Under the pieces are notes generated by a model. That model worked only from the letters and a program-made list of their open reading frames with translations, searched no databases and was not told where the DNA came from. A DNA stretch of 64,000 nt from JBCDBD01 sp039184335 (lineage in GTDB: Bacteria; Bacteroidota; Bacteroidia; Flavobacteriales; Flavobacteriaceae): contig JBCDBD010000011.1 of NCBI GenBank assembly GCA_039184335.1, forward strand, positions 11,948 through 75,947, given 5' to 3'. The position numbers were made by a program, and so were the translations under genes. Below are positions 9,350 to 17,767 of the stretch, piece by piece. How positions within the stretch are numbered: the first letter of the stretch is position 1; each line of letters begins with the position of its first letter.

Positions 9350-9415
9350 GTTTTGGCTTTAATATTTTTCAAGACCAACTTTCACGATTTTCGTCAGAGG
9401 TTGATTTTGAGACTG

Positions 9416-9445
9416 CAAAAATAGTGCAATAATTAGATTTTACAA
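9416..9445 (-). promoter_or_regulatory. Bacteroidota promoter of rplS
   Basis: The minus strand carries TTG (9445-9443) followed after 19 bases by TATTTTTG (9423-9416). Both elements and the spacing match the Bacteroidota -33/-7 consensus. The leader to the rplS start would be about 60 bases, long enough for the L19 control structures known in other bacteria, though none was identified here. Confidence 0.65.
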
Positions 9446-9547
9446 GTAAGTTTTTTGTTTTTCTAAAAATACGCCATGTTGCTTTTGCATTGGAATGCAG
9501 ATATTTTCGCATAGAATACAGAAATCAATACTCAAGTTGAGTACATT

Positions 9548-10228
9548 TCAGTCATTGGTCAAGAGGTCTGGTCTTTTGGCACGGGTTCGTGCATAAGCTT
9601 GTTCTTCCCTCCATTTTTCAATTTTTGGATAATTGCCGCTCAAAAGAACTTCGGGCACTTTTTTGCCTTTATATTCCGAAGGCCTGGTATAAACTGGCGG
9701 GGCCAAAAGATTGTCTTGGAAAGTATCGGTCAGTGCAGATGTTTCATCATTTAACACACCTGGCAAGAGCCTGATGATTGCATCTGAAAAAACGGCTGCG
9801 GCTAGTTCACCTCCCGATAGCACATAATCACCAATGGAAATCTCACGGGTAATGTAATGATCCCTTACACGCTGGTCAACACCCTTGTAATGTCCGCATA
9901 AGAGTATCAGATTGTTCTTAAGTGATATTTCATTGGCAATGCTTTGGTCAAGTGTTTCCCCATCAGGGGTCATATAGATGATCTCATCATATTCCCTTTC
10001 AGCTTTCAAGGCTGTGATACAGCGATCGATTGGTTCGATCATCATTACCATGCCGGCGCCCCCCCCAAATTGGTAATCGTCTATTTGTCTGTAGTTTCCA
10101 ATGCCATGGTCACGAATGTTGTGAAGGTGTATTTCGACCAGTTGTTTGTCGATGGCACGTTTTACCATTGAGGCCGCAAAGGGACTTTTTAATAATTCAG
10201 GAAGAACGGTAATGATATCGATACGCAT
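9548..10228 (-). CDS. trmD: tRNA (guanine-N1)-methyltransferase
   Basis: The 226-residue SPOUT-class enzyme methylates G37 of tRNAs reading CNN codons, preventing frameshifts. Signatures include MRIDIITVLPELL at the N-terminus, DDYQFGGGAGMVMMIEPI, MTPDGETLDQ, LLCGHYKGVDQRV, and the knot segment EISIGDYVLSGGELAAAV. The C-terminal Y-P-x-I-E-x-W-R-x-x-x-A pattern is also present. Length is normal. It precedes rplS on the minus strand. ATG start. Confidence 0.98.
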   Translation of the reverse strand: MRIDIITVLPELLKSPFAASMVKRAIDKQLVEIHLHNIRDHGIGNYRQIDDYQFGGGAGMVMMIEPIDRCITALKAEREYDEIIYMTPDGETLDQSIANEISLKNNLILLCGHYKGVDQRVRDHYITREISIGDYVLSGGELAAAVFSDAIIRLLPGVLNDETSALTDTFQDNLLAPPVYTRPSEYKGKKVPEVLLSGNYPKIEKWREEQAYARTRAKRPDLLTND

Positions 10229-10262
10229 TACTAAAATGGTGTATGTTTAAAATCAGGGTTTA

Positions 10263-10712
10263 TTACTCCATTGGAGCAGCCCAAAAATAATGGTAAACCT
10301 TGGGGTCTTTTTTCCAACCTAAGGTTTCGTAGAGTTTTTGTGCCGGATTATCGATGGCAGTTTCTAGTGCCAGACCCTTGTATTTTAGTTGTATACAGTA
10401 CGATTTGGCTTTTTCGAGCAAAGCTTTGCCCACTCCTTTTTTTCTAACCCCAGGTTTCACGAACAAATCGTTCAAAATAAAAAAAGGCTGTAACGACACA
10501 GACGAAAAGGTTTTGTACAGTTGGGTAAAACCTATGGGCTCATGCTTATCAAAAGCTAGGAATATTACGGTTTCTCCATGATCAAACCGTTCTTCCAAAT
10601 AATCCAGTGCGGCGGTAATATCGGTTCTTTGCCCGTAAAATACGCGATAATCGTTAAATAACGGGGCAATGAGCGTACCGTGTTGTTTCTTAGCCATGAT
10701 AATCTCTATCAT
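10263..10712 (-). CDS. GNAT family N-acetyltransferase
   Basis: The 149-residue protein has the GNAT fold. A central strand (GFTQLYKTFSSVSLQPFFIL) leads to the acetyl-CoA binding motif VRKKGVGKALLEKAKSYC, and the C-terminal LYETLGWKKD matches the usual YEKLGF-like segment. It transfers an acetyl group to an unknown amine. Two ATG starts are possible (10712, or 10697 at MAKKQHG). It lies between trmD and a membrane coiled-coil gene with gaps of 34 and 11 bases, so it may be in the same transcript. Confidence 0.85.
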   Translation of the reverse strand: MIEIIMAKKQHGTLIAPLFNDYRVFYGQRTDITAALDYLEERFDHGETVIFLAFDKHEPIGFTQLYKTFSSVSLQPFFILNDLFVKPGVRKKGVGKALLEKAKSYCIQLKYKGLALETAIDNPAQKLYETLGWKKDPKVYHYFWAAPME

Positions 10713-10723
10713 TGGGTAAGTGG

Positions 10724-11335
10724 TTAAATGGTTTTCTTGTTTTTATTCAGTTCGTCCTGTAATTGCCGACTAATTTTTTGTTCACGCTCCAGGGCCCTTC
10801 TTCTGTGTTGTTCATATTCCTGTTCTAGGTCTGCCAATGCGGTTTTGGCTTGTTGTGTCAAAAAATTGCTGTTTCGGAAACGGTAAATGAACAACAACAA
10901 TAGCAGTAAGAGCGTGAAAACAATGAATCCTAAGATCAATTGGTATGTCCCTTTTGAAACCATGGCCCCAAAAAATGACATACTATCCTTTTCTTCAGTC
11001 AGGGTTTTTAGGTTATTGGATGTTTCTTCCAATTTCTTGCCAAGAACGTTTATTTCGGTCTCATTCTCTGCAATGGTAGCACGTAATTGAGTCAATGTTT
11101 TGTTGGTCTGATCCAATGAGTCGGCAATGTTTTGCCTAAGCTTGTTTAGATCAATGATTCGCACGACTTCATAACGTACTCCATTGGCCCTATAATTGCC
11201 AGACTTTTTTTCAAGGTATTGAAATTGGCTTTCAACAGAACCTTCATCAAGGGACTCGATTTCCTGTGCCTTCACCTGGCCAAAATGAAATGCAAATACA
11301 ACCAGGACAACAGATAAAGTTTTTAAACTTTTCAT
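10724..11335 (-). CDS. Membrane-anchored coiled-coil protein of unknown function
   Basis: The 203-residue protein begins with a signal peptide (about 1-23, FGQVKAQ). A heptad-rich coiled coil follows at about 65-117 (rich in Leu, Glu, Asn), then one strong membrane segment (about 131-152, with a seven-Leu core). A second charged coiled coil (about 160-198) would lie in the cytoplasm. Similar proteins with no assigned function occur in other flavobacteria. The topology would let it link a periplasmic coiled coil to the cytoplasm. ATG start. Confidence 0.6.
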   Translation of the reverse strand: MKSLKTLSVVLVVFAFHFGQVKAQEIESLDEGSVESQFQYLEKKSGNYRANGVRYEVVRIIDLNKLRQNIADSLDQTNKTLTQLRATIAENETEINVLGKKLEETSNNLKTLTEEKDSMSFFGAMVSKGTYQLILGFIVFTLLLLLLLFIYRFRNSNFLTQQAKTALADLEQEYEQHRRRALEREQKISRQLQDELNKNKKTI

Positions 11336-11455
11336 GGTAACTAATTATGTTTAAAGATTTAGAGGAAATCTAAATTACATCAAGTATTGTTAATAAGGAA
11401 AGAAAAAGCGATTTTATATAGCGATCAATCCCAACCTAAAGCACAGAATATTGGT

Positions 11456-12904
11456 TTAATAGTAGGTATACCTTCGTACTTTCGCAATATATTTTGCAAG
11501 CCTGATCACTTGGTGTGAATACCCAAATTCATTGTCATACCATATATATAATACAACGTTTTTACCGTCTGCCGACACTATGGTTGCCTTGCTGTCATAA
11601 ATGGATGGGGCTGAAGTGCCCACAATGTCAGTGGATACCAACTCATTGCTCAATGAATATTTGATCTGTTCTACCAAATCTCCCTCAAGGGCGTATTTTT
11701 TCAATATGGTATTCACACTTTCCTTTGAGGTTTTGTGCTTCACCTCGATGTTTAGAATGGCTAATGATCCATTGGGTACGGGTACCCTGATGGCATTTGA
11801 GGTCAATTTACCCTTTAATACGGGCAAAGCCTTGGCAACTGCCGCGCCGGCACCTGTTTCGGTAATGACCATGTTCAAAGCGGCAGCTCTTCCCCTTCGG
11901 TATTTACGGTGCATATTATCTACCAAATTTTGATCATTGGTATATGCGTGAATGGTTTCTAAATGTCCCTTTTTAATTCCTAGCGAATCCTCAATTACCT
12001 TTAATATTGGGGTAATGGCATTGGTGGTGCAAGACGCGGCCGAGTATATCTTTGTCTTATCGGGATCGAATTCCCTATGGTTTACCCCATGCACAATATT
12101 GGGCACTTCTTTACCAGGGGCTGTCAATAACACCCTACTGGCACCTTTTGCCCGAAGATGTCTCGACAACTCTGTTGCTGATCTGAACGCACCTGTGTTA
12201 TCGATGATAAGGGCATTGTAAATACCATATTTGGTATAATCAATGGCTTCAGGTCTGTTTGCTCTGATGATGAAGACTGTGGTACCGTTTACTACCAAGG
12301 CCTCATTTTTCATATCAACATCTACGGTACCCATAAACTGCCCATGGACGGAATCGGTCTTTAGCAAAGCCGCCCTTTTTTCCAGAATTTCCTTTGTAAT
12401 ATCATCTCGGGTCACAATGGCCCTCAACCGCAATTGATTTCCCTTTCCCGTTTTGGCCATAAGTTCCCTTGCCAATAAGCGACCAATTCTGCCGAAGCCA
12501 TAGAGCACCACATCTTTGGGTTTGATTTCTTTGCTCAACTTTGCATCTTTTAATTTATCGATTACAAAGGCCTTTACATTGTGATGGCTGTTTTCCTGTG
12601 AATGGTACTCATAGGTCAGCTTGCCAATGTCAAGTTTGGATGGGGGAAGACTGATATCATTGATGGCCCTCAATATTTCGACAGAGTCAAAAATCGAAAT
12701 GGGTTTTTGTACAAACTCTCCTGCGTATTCGTGTAAATTGATAATGTCACTTACGTTTTTGTCGATAATTTGATTTTTAAAAAGCACAACCTCTATGGCC
12801 TTGTCATACCATAGGTCACTGATGATCTTTATAAATTCAGTTGTTGCTTTTCTTCTATCAGCCTGAAAGGCAAGTTCTTTTTCGTAAGACTTTATGTCGT
12901 TCAT
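11456..12904 (-). CDS. gap: Glyceraldehyde-3-phosphate dehydrogenase, long form
   Basis: The 482-residue enzyme oxidises glyceraldehyde 3-phosphate to 1,3-bisphosphoglycerate. After an N-terminal extension of about 130 residues that ordinary GAPDH (about 335 residues) lacks, the NAD fold begins at VVLYGFGRIGRLLARELM. The catalytic Cys292 lies in SAASCTTNAITP, followed by the ETIHAYTNDQNLVDN segment, and the C-terminus has WYDNEFGYSHQVIRL. The long form is known in Bacteroidota and some other bacteria, and its extension has no assigned function. A -7 element (12935-12942) precedes the ATG. The 120-base gap downstream shows nothing notable. Confidence 0.95.
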   Translation of the reverse strand: MNDIKSYEKELAFQADRRKATTEFIKIISDLWYDKAIEVVLFKNQIIDKNVSDIINLHEYAGEFVQKPISIFDSVEILRAINDISLPPSKLDIGKLTYEYHSQENSHHNVKAFVIDKLKDAKLSKEIKPKDVVLYGFGRIGRLLARELMAKTGKGNQLRLRAIVTRDDITKEILEKRAALLKTDSVHGQFMGTVDVDMKNEALVVNGTTVFIIRANRPEAIDYTKYGIYNALIIDNTGAFRSATELSRHLRAKGASRVLLTAPGKEVPNIVHGVNHREFDPDKTKIYSAASCTTNAITPILKVIEDSLGIKKGHLETIHAYTNDQNLVDNMHRKYRRGRAAALNMVITETGAGAAVAKALPVLKGKLTSNAIRVPVPNGSLAILNIEVKHKTSKESVNTILKKYALEGDLVEQIKYSLSNELVSTDIVGTSAPSIYDSKATIVSADGKNVVLYIWYDNEFGYSHQVIRLAKYIAKVRRYTYY

Positions 12905-12934
12905 AATAGGTAACTAATCACGGTTAATTTGCGG

Positions 12935-12942
12935 CAAAATTA
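12935..12942 (-). promoter_or_regulatory. Bacteroidota -7 promoter element for gap
   Basis: The minus strand reads TAATTTTG, matching TAnnTTTG, about 30 bases before the gap start codon. No good -33 element was seen at the right spacing. Confidence 0.45.
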
Positions 12943-12977
12943 GATATTTCAAACGTTTTCGTAAAACGATATAAAAT

Positions 12978-13005
12978 AAAAAGGCGTCCGTAAAGACGCC
13001 TTTTT
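12978..13005 (-). terminator. Intrinsic terminator of the DegP-type protease gene
   Basis: An 11-bp perfect stem (AAAAAGGCGTC at 12978-12988 with 12995-13005) and a 6-base loop are followed on the minus strand by TTTTTATTTTAT. It lies 20 bases past the protease stop. Confidence 0.85.
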
Positions 13006-13024
13006 ATTTTATTGATGTCATGTT

Positions 13025-14422
13025 TTATTGAAAGATGATTTTTTCCCGTTCCCCATCCTCACTGACCATAGTAATGCTAGTGCGGCCATATCTTGAAATT
13101 GAACTGAACGCTTCCTTGGCATCGTCAATGTTTTTGATAAGTTTGTCATCGACCTCGACAATGACTTTGTTGACCAGGCCATAATTACTGTACTGCTGTG
13201 GTACTGCGGTTATTTTCACCCCACTTTTAAGACCGTATTTTTGTTGGTCTTGTTTGGTCAGATTCTCTACCCGTAAGTTCATATTCGGGACATCGAGCAC
13301 GGTATTCTTTTTCAAGGTGACCGGTACAATTAGGGTCTTTCCACTTCGATTGATGGTCACGTCAACTTTGTCTCCAGGTCTTTTTGAGGACAAATACCCA
13401 GATAGTTCAGAAAATTTTCGCACCTTGACATTATCGACCTGTTTGATGATATCACCAGACTTTAGGTCAGCATCGTAGGCACCTGAACCATCTTGGATTT
13501 CTGAAATATAAACCCCTTCAATTTCATCCAAACCTTTTTCCATCGCCTGTGCAGAGTTTGCATTTAAAGCCGAAATTCCCAAAACCCCTTTTTGGACATT
13601 GCCATATTCCATAATGTCTTCAACAACCTTTTTTGCAATATTGCTCGGTACAGCAAATGAATATCCTACATAAGAACCGGTTTGCGAGGTTATTGCAGTG
13701 TTTATACCAATCAAATCGCCATTGGTATTTACTAGGGCACCCCCACTATTGCCAGGGTTTACAGCGGCATCAGTTTGGATGAAGGACTGGTTGCGACCCG
13801 GTGAGATAGACCTTGCCTTGGCACTGACAATTCCTGCGGTAACCGTCGAGGTCAGATTGAACGGATTGCCGACAGCCAATACCCATTCCCCGATTTTGGT
13901 ATTGTCTGAATCACCAAATGCGAGATAGGGTAGTGGTCTATCTACATCGATTTTAAGCAGGGCAATATCTGAACTTGGATCTGCACCGATTACTTCTGCC
14001 TTGTAGTTTTTATTGTTGTTTAAGGTAACCTCCAGTTCGCTGGCCTTATCGATAACGTGATTATTGGTCACTATAAATCCGTCAGGTGTTATGATGACAC
14101 CAGATCCTGTGCCCACTTGTGGACGTTGTTGACTTTCAAATCCATAGAAAAAGTCGGCCACACTACTCGGACTCCTGTTTATGGTTACGTTTTTGACATG
14201 TACCACTGCATTGACGGTCTTTTCAGCAGCAAGGGTAAAATCAATCTCATTGATGCCCGACCCCTTTGCCGATGTGGCTGAGGTACTTGTTGTTAGAAAA
14301 GGGGTACCTGTCTCTTGGGCTACCCATTTGTAGTGATCTTTTTCAAAAAATAACTTGTATGCGCCCAAAGTAAGGCTACCTGCAAAAAGGGCGACTAAAA
14401 ACAAACTTGCTGTTCTTTTCAT
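13025..14422 (-). CDS. degP: DegP/HtrA (Do) family periplasmic serine endoprotease
   Basis: Starting at the ATG of MKRTASLFLVALF (14422; a TTG lies two codons upstream), the protein has 465 residues and an N-terminal membrane anchor or signal segment. The trypsin-like domain shows His122 (IVTNNHVID), Asp152 (SSDIALLKID) and Ser226 (NPGNSGGALVN). Two PDZ-like regions follow, at about 265-355 (LGISALNANSAQAMEKGLDEIEGV, SGDIIKQVDNVKVRK) and about 375-465. It degrades or refolds misfolded envelope proteins. The gene stands alone between a strong terminator and the divergent dapF. Confidence 0.95.
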   Translation of the reverse strand: MKRTASLFLVALFAGSLTLGAYKLFFEKDHYKWVAQETGTPFLTTSTSATSAKGSGINEIDFTLAAEKTVNAVVHVKNVTINRSPSSVADFFYGFESQQRPQVGTGSGVIITPDGFIVTNNHVIDKASELEVTLNNNKNYKAEVIGADPSSDIALLKIDVDRPLPYLAFGDSDNTKIGEWVLAVGNPFNLTSTVTAGIVSAKARSISPGRNQSFIQTDAAVNPGNSGGALVNTNGDLIGINTAITSQTGSYVGYSFAVPSNIAKKVVEDIMEYGNVQKGVLGISALNANSAQAMEKGLDEIEGVYISEIQDGSGAYDADLKSGDIIKQVDNVKVRKFSELSGYLSSKRPGDKVDVTINRSGKTLIVPVTLKKNTVLDVPNMNLRVENLTKQDQQKYGLKSGVKITAVPQQYSNYGLVNKVIVEVDDKLIKNIDDAKEAFSSISRYGRTSITMVSEDGEREKIIFQ

Positions 14423-14536
14423 ATCCAAACAATTTTTAACATTTAGCTCTCATAAAATAAAAGTAGTCGAATTCATTACGTGTTTTTAACAGTTTAACTC
14501 GTTTTTAACTGCAAAGGGAATCCGTTGATAATATGC

Positions 14537-14544
14537 TATCTTTG
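14537..14544 (+). promoter_or_regulatory. -7 promoter element abutting the dapF start codon
   Basis: TATCTTTG matches TAnnTTTG exactly and ends only 4 bases before the ATG at 14549. Transcription starting at the usual distance would begin at or next to the start codon, giving a leaderless or near-leaderless mRNA. No clear -33 element was seen. Confidence 0.45.
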
Positions 14545-14548
14545 GGCG

Positions 14549-15337
14549 ATGGATTCAACAGTGCTGCTCAAGTTTCATAAATACCAAGGAACGGGCAATG
14601 ATTTTATTTTAATAGACAATCGTACACTCTTCTTCCCCAAAAATGATACCAATTTGGTCTCTTTTCTTTGTGATCGTAAGTATGGCATTGGAGCTGATGG
14701 CCTAATATTGCTCGAGAATGACATGGGGTCAGATTTTAGCATGGTCTATTATAATTCAGATGGAAATGAAAGTTCAATGTGCGGCAATGGTGGCCGGTGC
14801 ATCGTGGCTTTTGCCAATGAATTGGGTATGGTGGACAAAAAAACGAGCTTCAATGCAATCGATGGACAGCATGCCGCAACCATAGGGTCTGGTTCGGTGA
14901 AGCTACAGATGAAAAATGTGCTCGAAATTCGCGAAAAATCAGATTACTATTTTCTAAATACGGGTTCTCCACATCATGTGCAAATGGTCGAAAATCTTGA
15001 AGAAATGGATGTGAGATCTGAAGGGGAAAAGCTTCGTTACGGCCTATATGGACAAAAAGGGAGCAACATTAATTTTGTCAAGCAAGTAAATGCTGAAACT
15101 TTTGCAGTTCGTACTTATGAAAGGGGGGTAGAGAATGAGACCCTTTCGTGTGGAACAGGGGTGACCGCAGTGGCATTGGCCATGGATTATGCCAAAAAGA
15201 CAATATCAAATACCATTTATGTCATCACAAAGGGCGGTCAGCTTCAGGTTTCTTTTGAAAAGAACAACAACGGCTATCAAAACATTACCTTGACCGGGCC
15301 GACCCAGCTTGTTTTTAAGGGAGAAATACAATGCTGA
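14549..15337 (+). CDS. dapF: Diaminopimelate epimerase
   Basis: This enzyme converts LL- to meso-diaminopimelate for lysine and peptidoglycan synthesis. The 262-residue protein from ATG 14549 has KFHKYQGTGNDFILIDNR, the first catalytic Cys in NESSMCGNGGRC and the second in ETLSCGTGVTAVAL. A further upstream ATG (14525) lies before the promoter element and is unlikely. GTG at 14561 is an alternative that would allow a 12-base leader. The gene overlaps the following GNAT gene by 7 bases, and mltG follows, so they form one operon. Confidence 0.96.
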   Translation: MDSTVLLKFHKYQGTGNDFILIDNRTLFFPKNDTNLVSFLCDRKYGIGADGLILLENDMGSDFSMVYYNSDGNESSMCGNGGRCIVAFANELGMVDKKTSFNAIDGQHAATIGSGSVKLQMKNVLEIREKSDYYFLNTGSPHHVQMVENLEEMDVRSEGEKLRYGLYGQKGSNINFVKQVNAETFAVRTYERGVENETLSCGTGVTAVALAMDYAKKTISNTIYVITKGGQLQVSFEKNNNGYQNITLTGPTQLVFKGEIQC

Positions 15338-15858
15338 ACCTTAAAGGGACACATATCTATCTTCGCGGTCTTGAACCTGATGATCTTGATTTTCTGTATG
15401 AATTGGAGAACAACACCAACATCTGGGAGATAAGCGGTACTATTGCTCCCTACTCAAAACATGTTTTGAAGCGATATCTTGAGAACGCACATCTTGATAT
15501 TTATGAAGTACGGCAGTTGCGTTTGTGCATTTGTCTTTTAGAAGGAGAAACCATAGGGTTGATAGATTTATTTGAGTTTGACCCGCAACACAAGAGAATT
15601 GGTCTTGGGGTAATCATTTCTGATATGGTACATAGGGGTAACGGGTTTGGTTCAGAAGCAGTGGCAATGGCCTGTGATTATGCTTTTTCAATATTGAACC
15701 TACACCAAGTCTACGCCAACGTTCTGGAAGACAACCAGCCCAGTATTGCCCTGTTTGAAAAACTGGATTTTAAAAGGGTGGGCGTTAAAAAGGATTGGAT
15801 AGTGAAGGGCGAAGGTTATAAGAACGAAGTGTTATATCAAAAAATACGAACCAGCTAA
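15331..15858 (+). CDS. RimJ/RimL-type GNAT N-acetyltransferase
   Basis: The 175-residue protein has the Acetyltransf_3 pattern: an N-terminal IYLRGLEPDDLDFLYELENN (the usual LRpl.peDa..l.... start), GLIDLFEFDPQHKRIGLGVII, the CoA site MVHRGNGFGSEAVAMACDYA, and YANVLEDNQPSIALFEKLDF. The acceptor could be a ribosomal protein N-terminus or a small amine. It overlaps dapF by 7 bases and mltG by 1 base, implying translational coupling. Confidence 0.88.
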   Translation: MLNLKGTHIYLRGLEPDDLDFLYELENNTNIWEISGTIAPYSKHVLKRYLENAHLDIYEVRQLRLCICLLEGETIGLIDLFEFDPQHKRIGLGVIISDMVHRGNGFGSEAVAMACDYAFSILNLHQVYANVLEDNQPSIALFEKLDFKRVGVKKDWIVKGEGYKNEVLYQKIRTS

Positions 15859-16901
15859 TGTATTTAAGAAGAATACTTTGGGCTACACTTATTCTCGGAC
15901 TTGTTGTTTGCGGATATATTGTTTTTCAAATCTATAGTGCCATTTTTTCACCCAATACGAAATTCAATAATGAAGAAGCCTATGTATTTATACCTTCAAA
16001 TGCTGATTTAACAAAGGTAATGCAACTTTTGACGCCCTTATTGAAAGATGTATCGTCTTTTGAAGCGGTCGCCCATAGAAAAGGATATGTTGCAAACATT
16101 AAGGGTGGAAAGTACAGCATCCTAAACGGAATGAACAACAACGATATCATCAATTCACTCCGTGTCAATAATATTCCGGTCAAGGTTTCATTCAATAATC
16201 AAGAAACGATTGAAAAGTTGGCTGGGAGAATCGCCCAACAACTTGAAGCAGACAGTATTTCTTTGGTAAGCTCACTCACTGATAGTACCTTTTACCATCT
16301 GCATGGGTTTAATGAAGAAACATTTTTGGGCATGTACCTACCCAACACCTATGAATTTTTTTGGAATACTGATGCTGAAGGTTTTAGGGGGCGTATGTTA
16401 AGGGAATACACTACCTATTGGAACGAAGAACGTAAGACCAAAGCCCAGATAATTGGTCTTACACCGAATGAAGTTTCAAGTTTGGCAGCCATAGTGCAAA
16501 AAGAGACTGTCAAAGTGGATGAACGCCCAAGAGTTGCCGGGGTATACCTAAACAGACTGAAAAGAGGCATCCCATTACAGGCCGATCCGACAGTCATCTA
16601 TGCCATAAAAAAAGGGACAGGAAATCATGATACTATAATAAAAAGGGTACTCTATCGTGATCTGGCGTTTGACTCTCCTTATAATACCTATAAGAACAAA
16701 GGCCTGCCACCAGGCCCCATAACCATGCCAGATATATCATCACTTGAAGCTGTTTTGAATGCCGAAAAACATCAGTATTTATATTTTGTGGCCGATGTTT
16801 CCAATTTTGGATACCACATGTTTGCCAATACCCTGGCGCAGCACAACCGAAATAAGGCACAATACATCCGATGGCTTAATACCAAGAAAATCAATCGATG
16901 A
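15858..16901 (+). CDS. mltG: Endolytic transglycosylase MltG (YceG-like)
   Basis: The 347-residue inner-membrane protein has one N-terminal membrane helix (about 7-28). It shows the YceG/MltG blocks NGMNNNDIINSLRVNNIPVK, LGMYLPNTYEFFWNT, and the catalytic-Glu segment SLAAIVQKETVKVDERPRVAG. VYLNRLKRGIPLQADPTVIY, NTYKNKGLPPGPI and NFGYHMFANTLAQHN follow. It cleaves nascent glycan strands in the periplasm and may set their length. It is the last gene of the dapF-GNAT-mltG run, overlapping the GNAT stop by one base. Confidence 0.96.
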   Translation: MYLRRILWATLILGLVVCGYIVFQIYSAIFSPNTKFNNEEAYVFIPSNADLTKVMQLLTPLLKDVSSFEAVAHRKGYVANIKGGKYSILNGMNNNDIINSLRVNNIPVKVSFNNQETIEKLAGRIAQQLEADSISLVSSLTDSTFYHLHGFNEETFLGMYLPNTYEFFWNTDAEGFRGRMLREYTTYWNEERKTKAQIIGLTPNEVSSLAAIVQKETVKVDERPRVAGVYLNRLKRGIPLQADPTVIYAIKKGTGNHDTIIKRVLYRDLAFDSPYNTYKNKGLPPGPITMPDISSLEAVLNAEKHQYLYFVADVSNFGYHMFANTLAQHNRNKAQYIRWLNTKKINR

Positions 16902-16974
16902 TCCTTTTTATCGATTATTAAAACCGTTTAACGGTCTTTAGGGTGTGTTTAAGAAAATCTTATGAGATTTATCA

Positions 16975-17006
16975 TTGTCTTTACGAAAATCCCCCGTTAT
17001 ATTTGC
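16975..17006 (+). promoter_or_regulatory. Bacteroidota promoter upstream of the lysozyme-like gene
   Basis: TTG (16975-16977) and TATATTTG (16999-17006) are separated by 21 bases, matching the -33/-7 consensus and spacing. The leader to ATG 17060 would be about 48 bases. Confidence 0.55.
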
Positions 17007-17059
17007 CGCCCAAAATTAAATTCCCTTGATTAACAGGGATTTATAAACATTAGGTAATT

Positions 17060-17707
17060 ATGAAAAGTTGGATAAGTTTTATTTGTCATCTGGGAATCAT
17101 TACCATTTTAACGAGTTTTGCCACTTTTGATACCAGAAATGAATTTAGGCAACAAGTGCCCGAAAGTTTGATTGTTGACACTAGTGTCTGCAATGAACCA
17201 GTTTTTCTTGTTTCGAGAAACACAGTCGATACCGAAGAAAATCGAGCCCTATTTTTAGGAAACAGGTACCATGGTTTTAAAGAAGCGTTGGCTTTTAAAG
17301 AATCGAGGGGTGATTATTCTGTCGTCAATACCTTAGGATATATGGGTAAATACCAATTTGGTAAGGGTACCTTACAATTGATGGGGGTCAATGACCCACA
17401 AAAATTTCTGGAAGATCCCATTTTACAAGAGAAAGTATTTCAATTGAATGTCGCCCGTAACAAATGGATTTTGCGTAGGGATATCAAAAGGTTTGTTGGC
17501 AAACGTATAAACGGTACTGTCATCACCGAATCCGGTATTATTGCTTCTTCCCATTTGGCCGGTGCGGGCAACGTAAAAAAATATTTAAGGTCGTATGGAC
17601 AAAACGATTTTTCAGATGCATACGGCAGTACTATTGCATACTACATGAAAAAATTTAGGGGTTATGATATATCGAGTGTAATGCCACAGAAAAACCCGAA
17701 AATATAG
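17060..17707 (+). CDS. Secreted lysozyme-like (lytic transglycosylase fold) protein
   Basis: The 215-residue protein has an N-terminal signal or membrane segment (about 5-22) and a domain resembling the lysozyme fold. ALAFKESRGDYSVVNTLGYM holds a likely catalytic Glu in ESRGDY, followed by GYMGKYQFGKGTLQLMGV and ASSHLAGAGNVKKYLRSYG, similar to the E-S-x-G, Y-G-x-x-Q and A-Y-N-x-G pattern of transglycosylases. It probably cuts peptidoglycan. It follows mltG but has its own promoter. It ends at a bidirectional terminator facing the next, convergent gene. Confidence 0.7.
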   Translation: MKSWISFICHLGIITILTSFATFDTRNEFRQQVPESLIVDTSVCNEPVFLVSRNTVDTEENRALFLGNRYHGFKEALAFKESRGDYSVVNTLGYMGKYQFGKGTLQLMGVNDPQKFLEDPILQEKVFQLNVARNKWILRRDIKRFVGKRINGTVITESGIIASSHLAGAGNVKKYLRSYGQNDFSDAYGSTIAYYMKKFRGYDISSVMPQKNPKI

Positions 17708-17731
17708 TGCGGTACAATGGTCGCTCAGATA

Positions 17732-17767
17732 AAAAAATCCCAAATACGATCATATTTGGGATTTTTT
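17732..17767. terminator. Bidirectional intrinsic terminator between convergent genes
   Basis: A 15-bp perfect stem (17732-17746 with 17753-17767, 6-base loop) has A and T tracts on both flanks, so it can stop transcription from either side. The minus-strand gene's stop codon lies immediately after it. Confidence 0.9.

Noticed and set aside
16918..16945. ACCGTTTAACGGT palindrome after mltG
   Set aside because: Stem too short (ACCG/CGGT with a small loop) and only a weak T tract; terminator not convincing.
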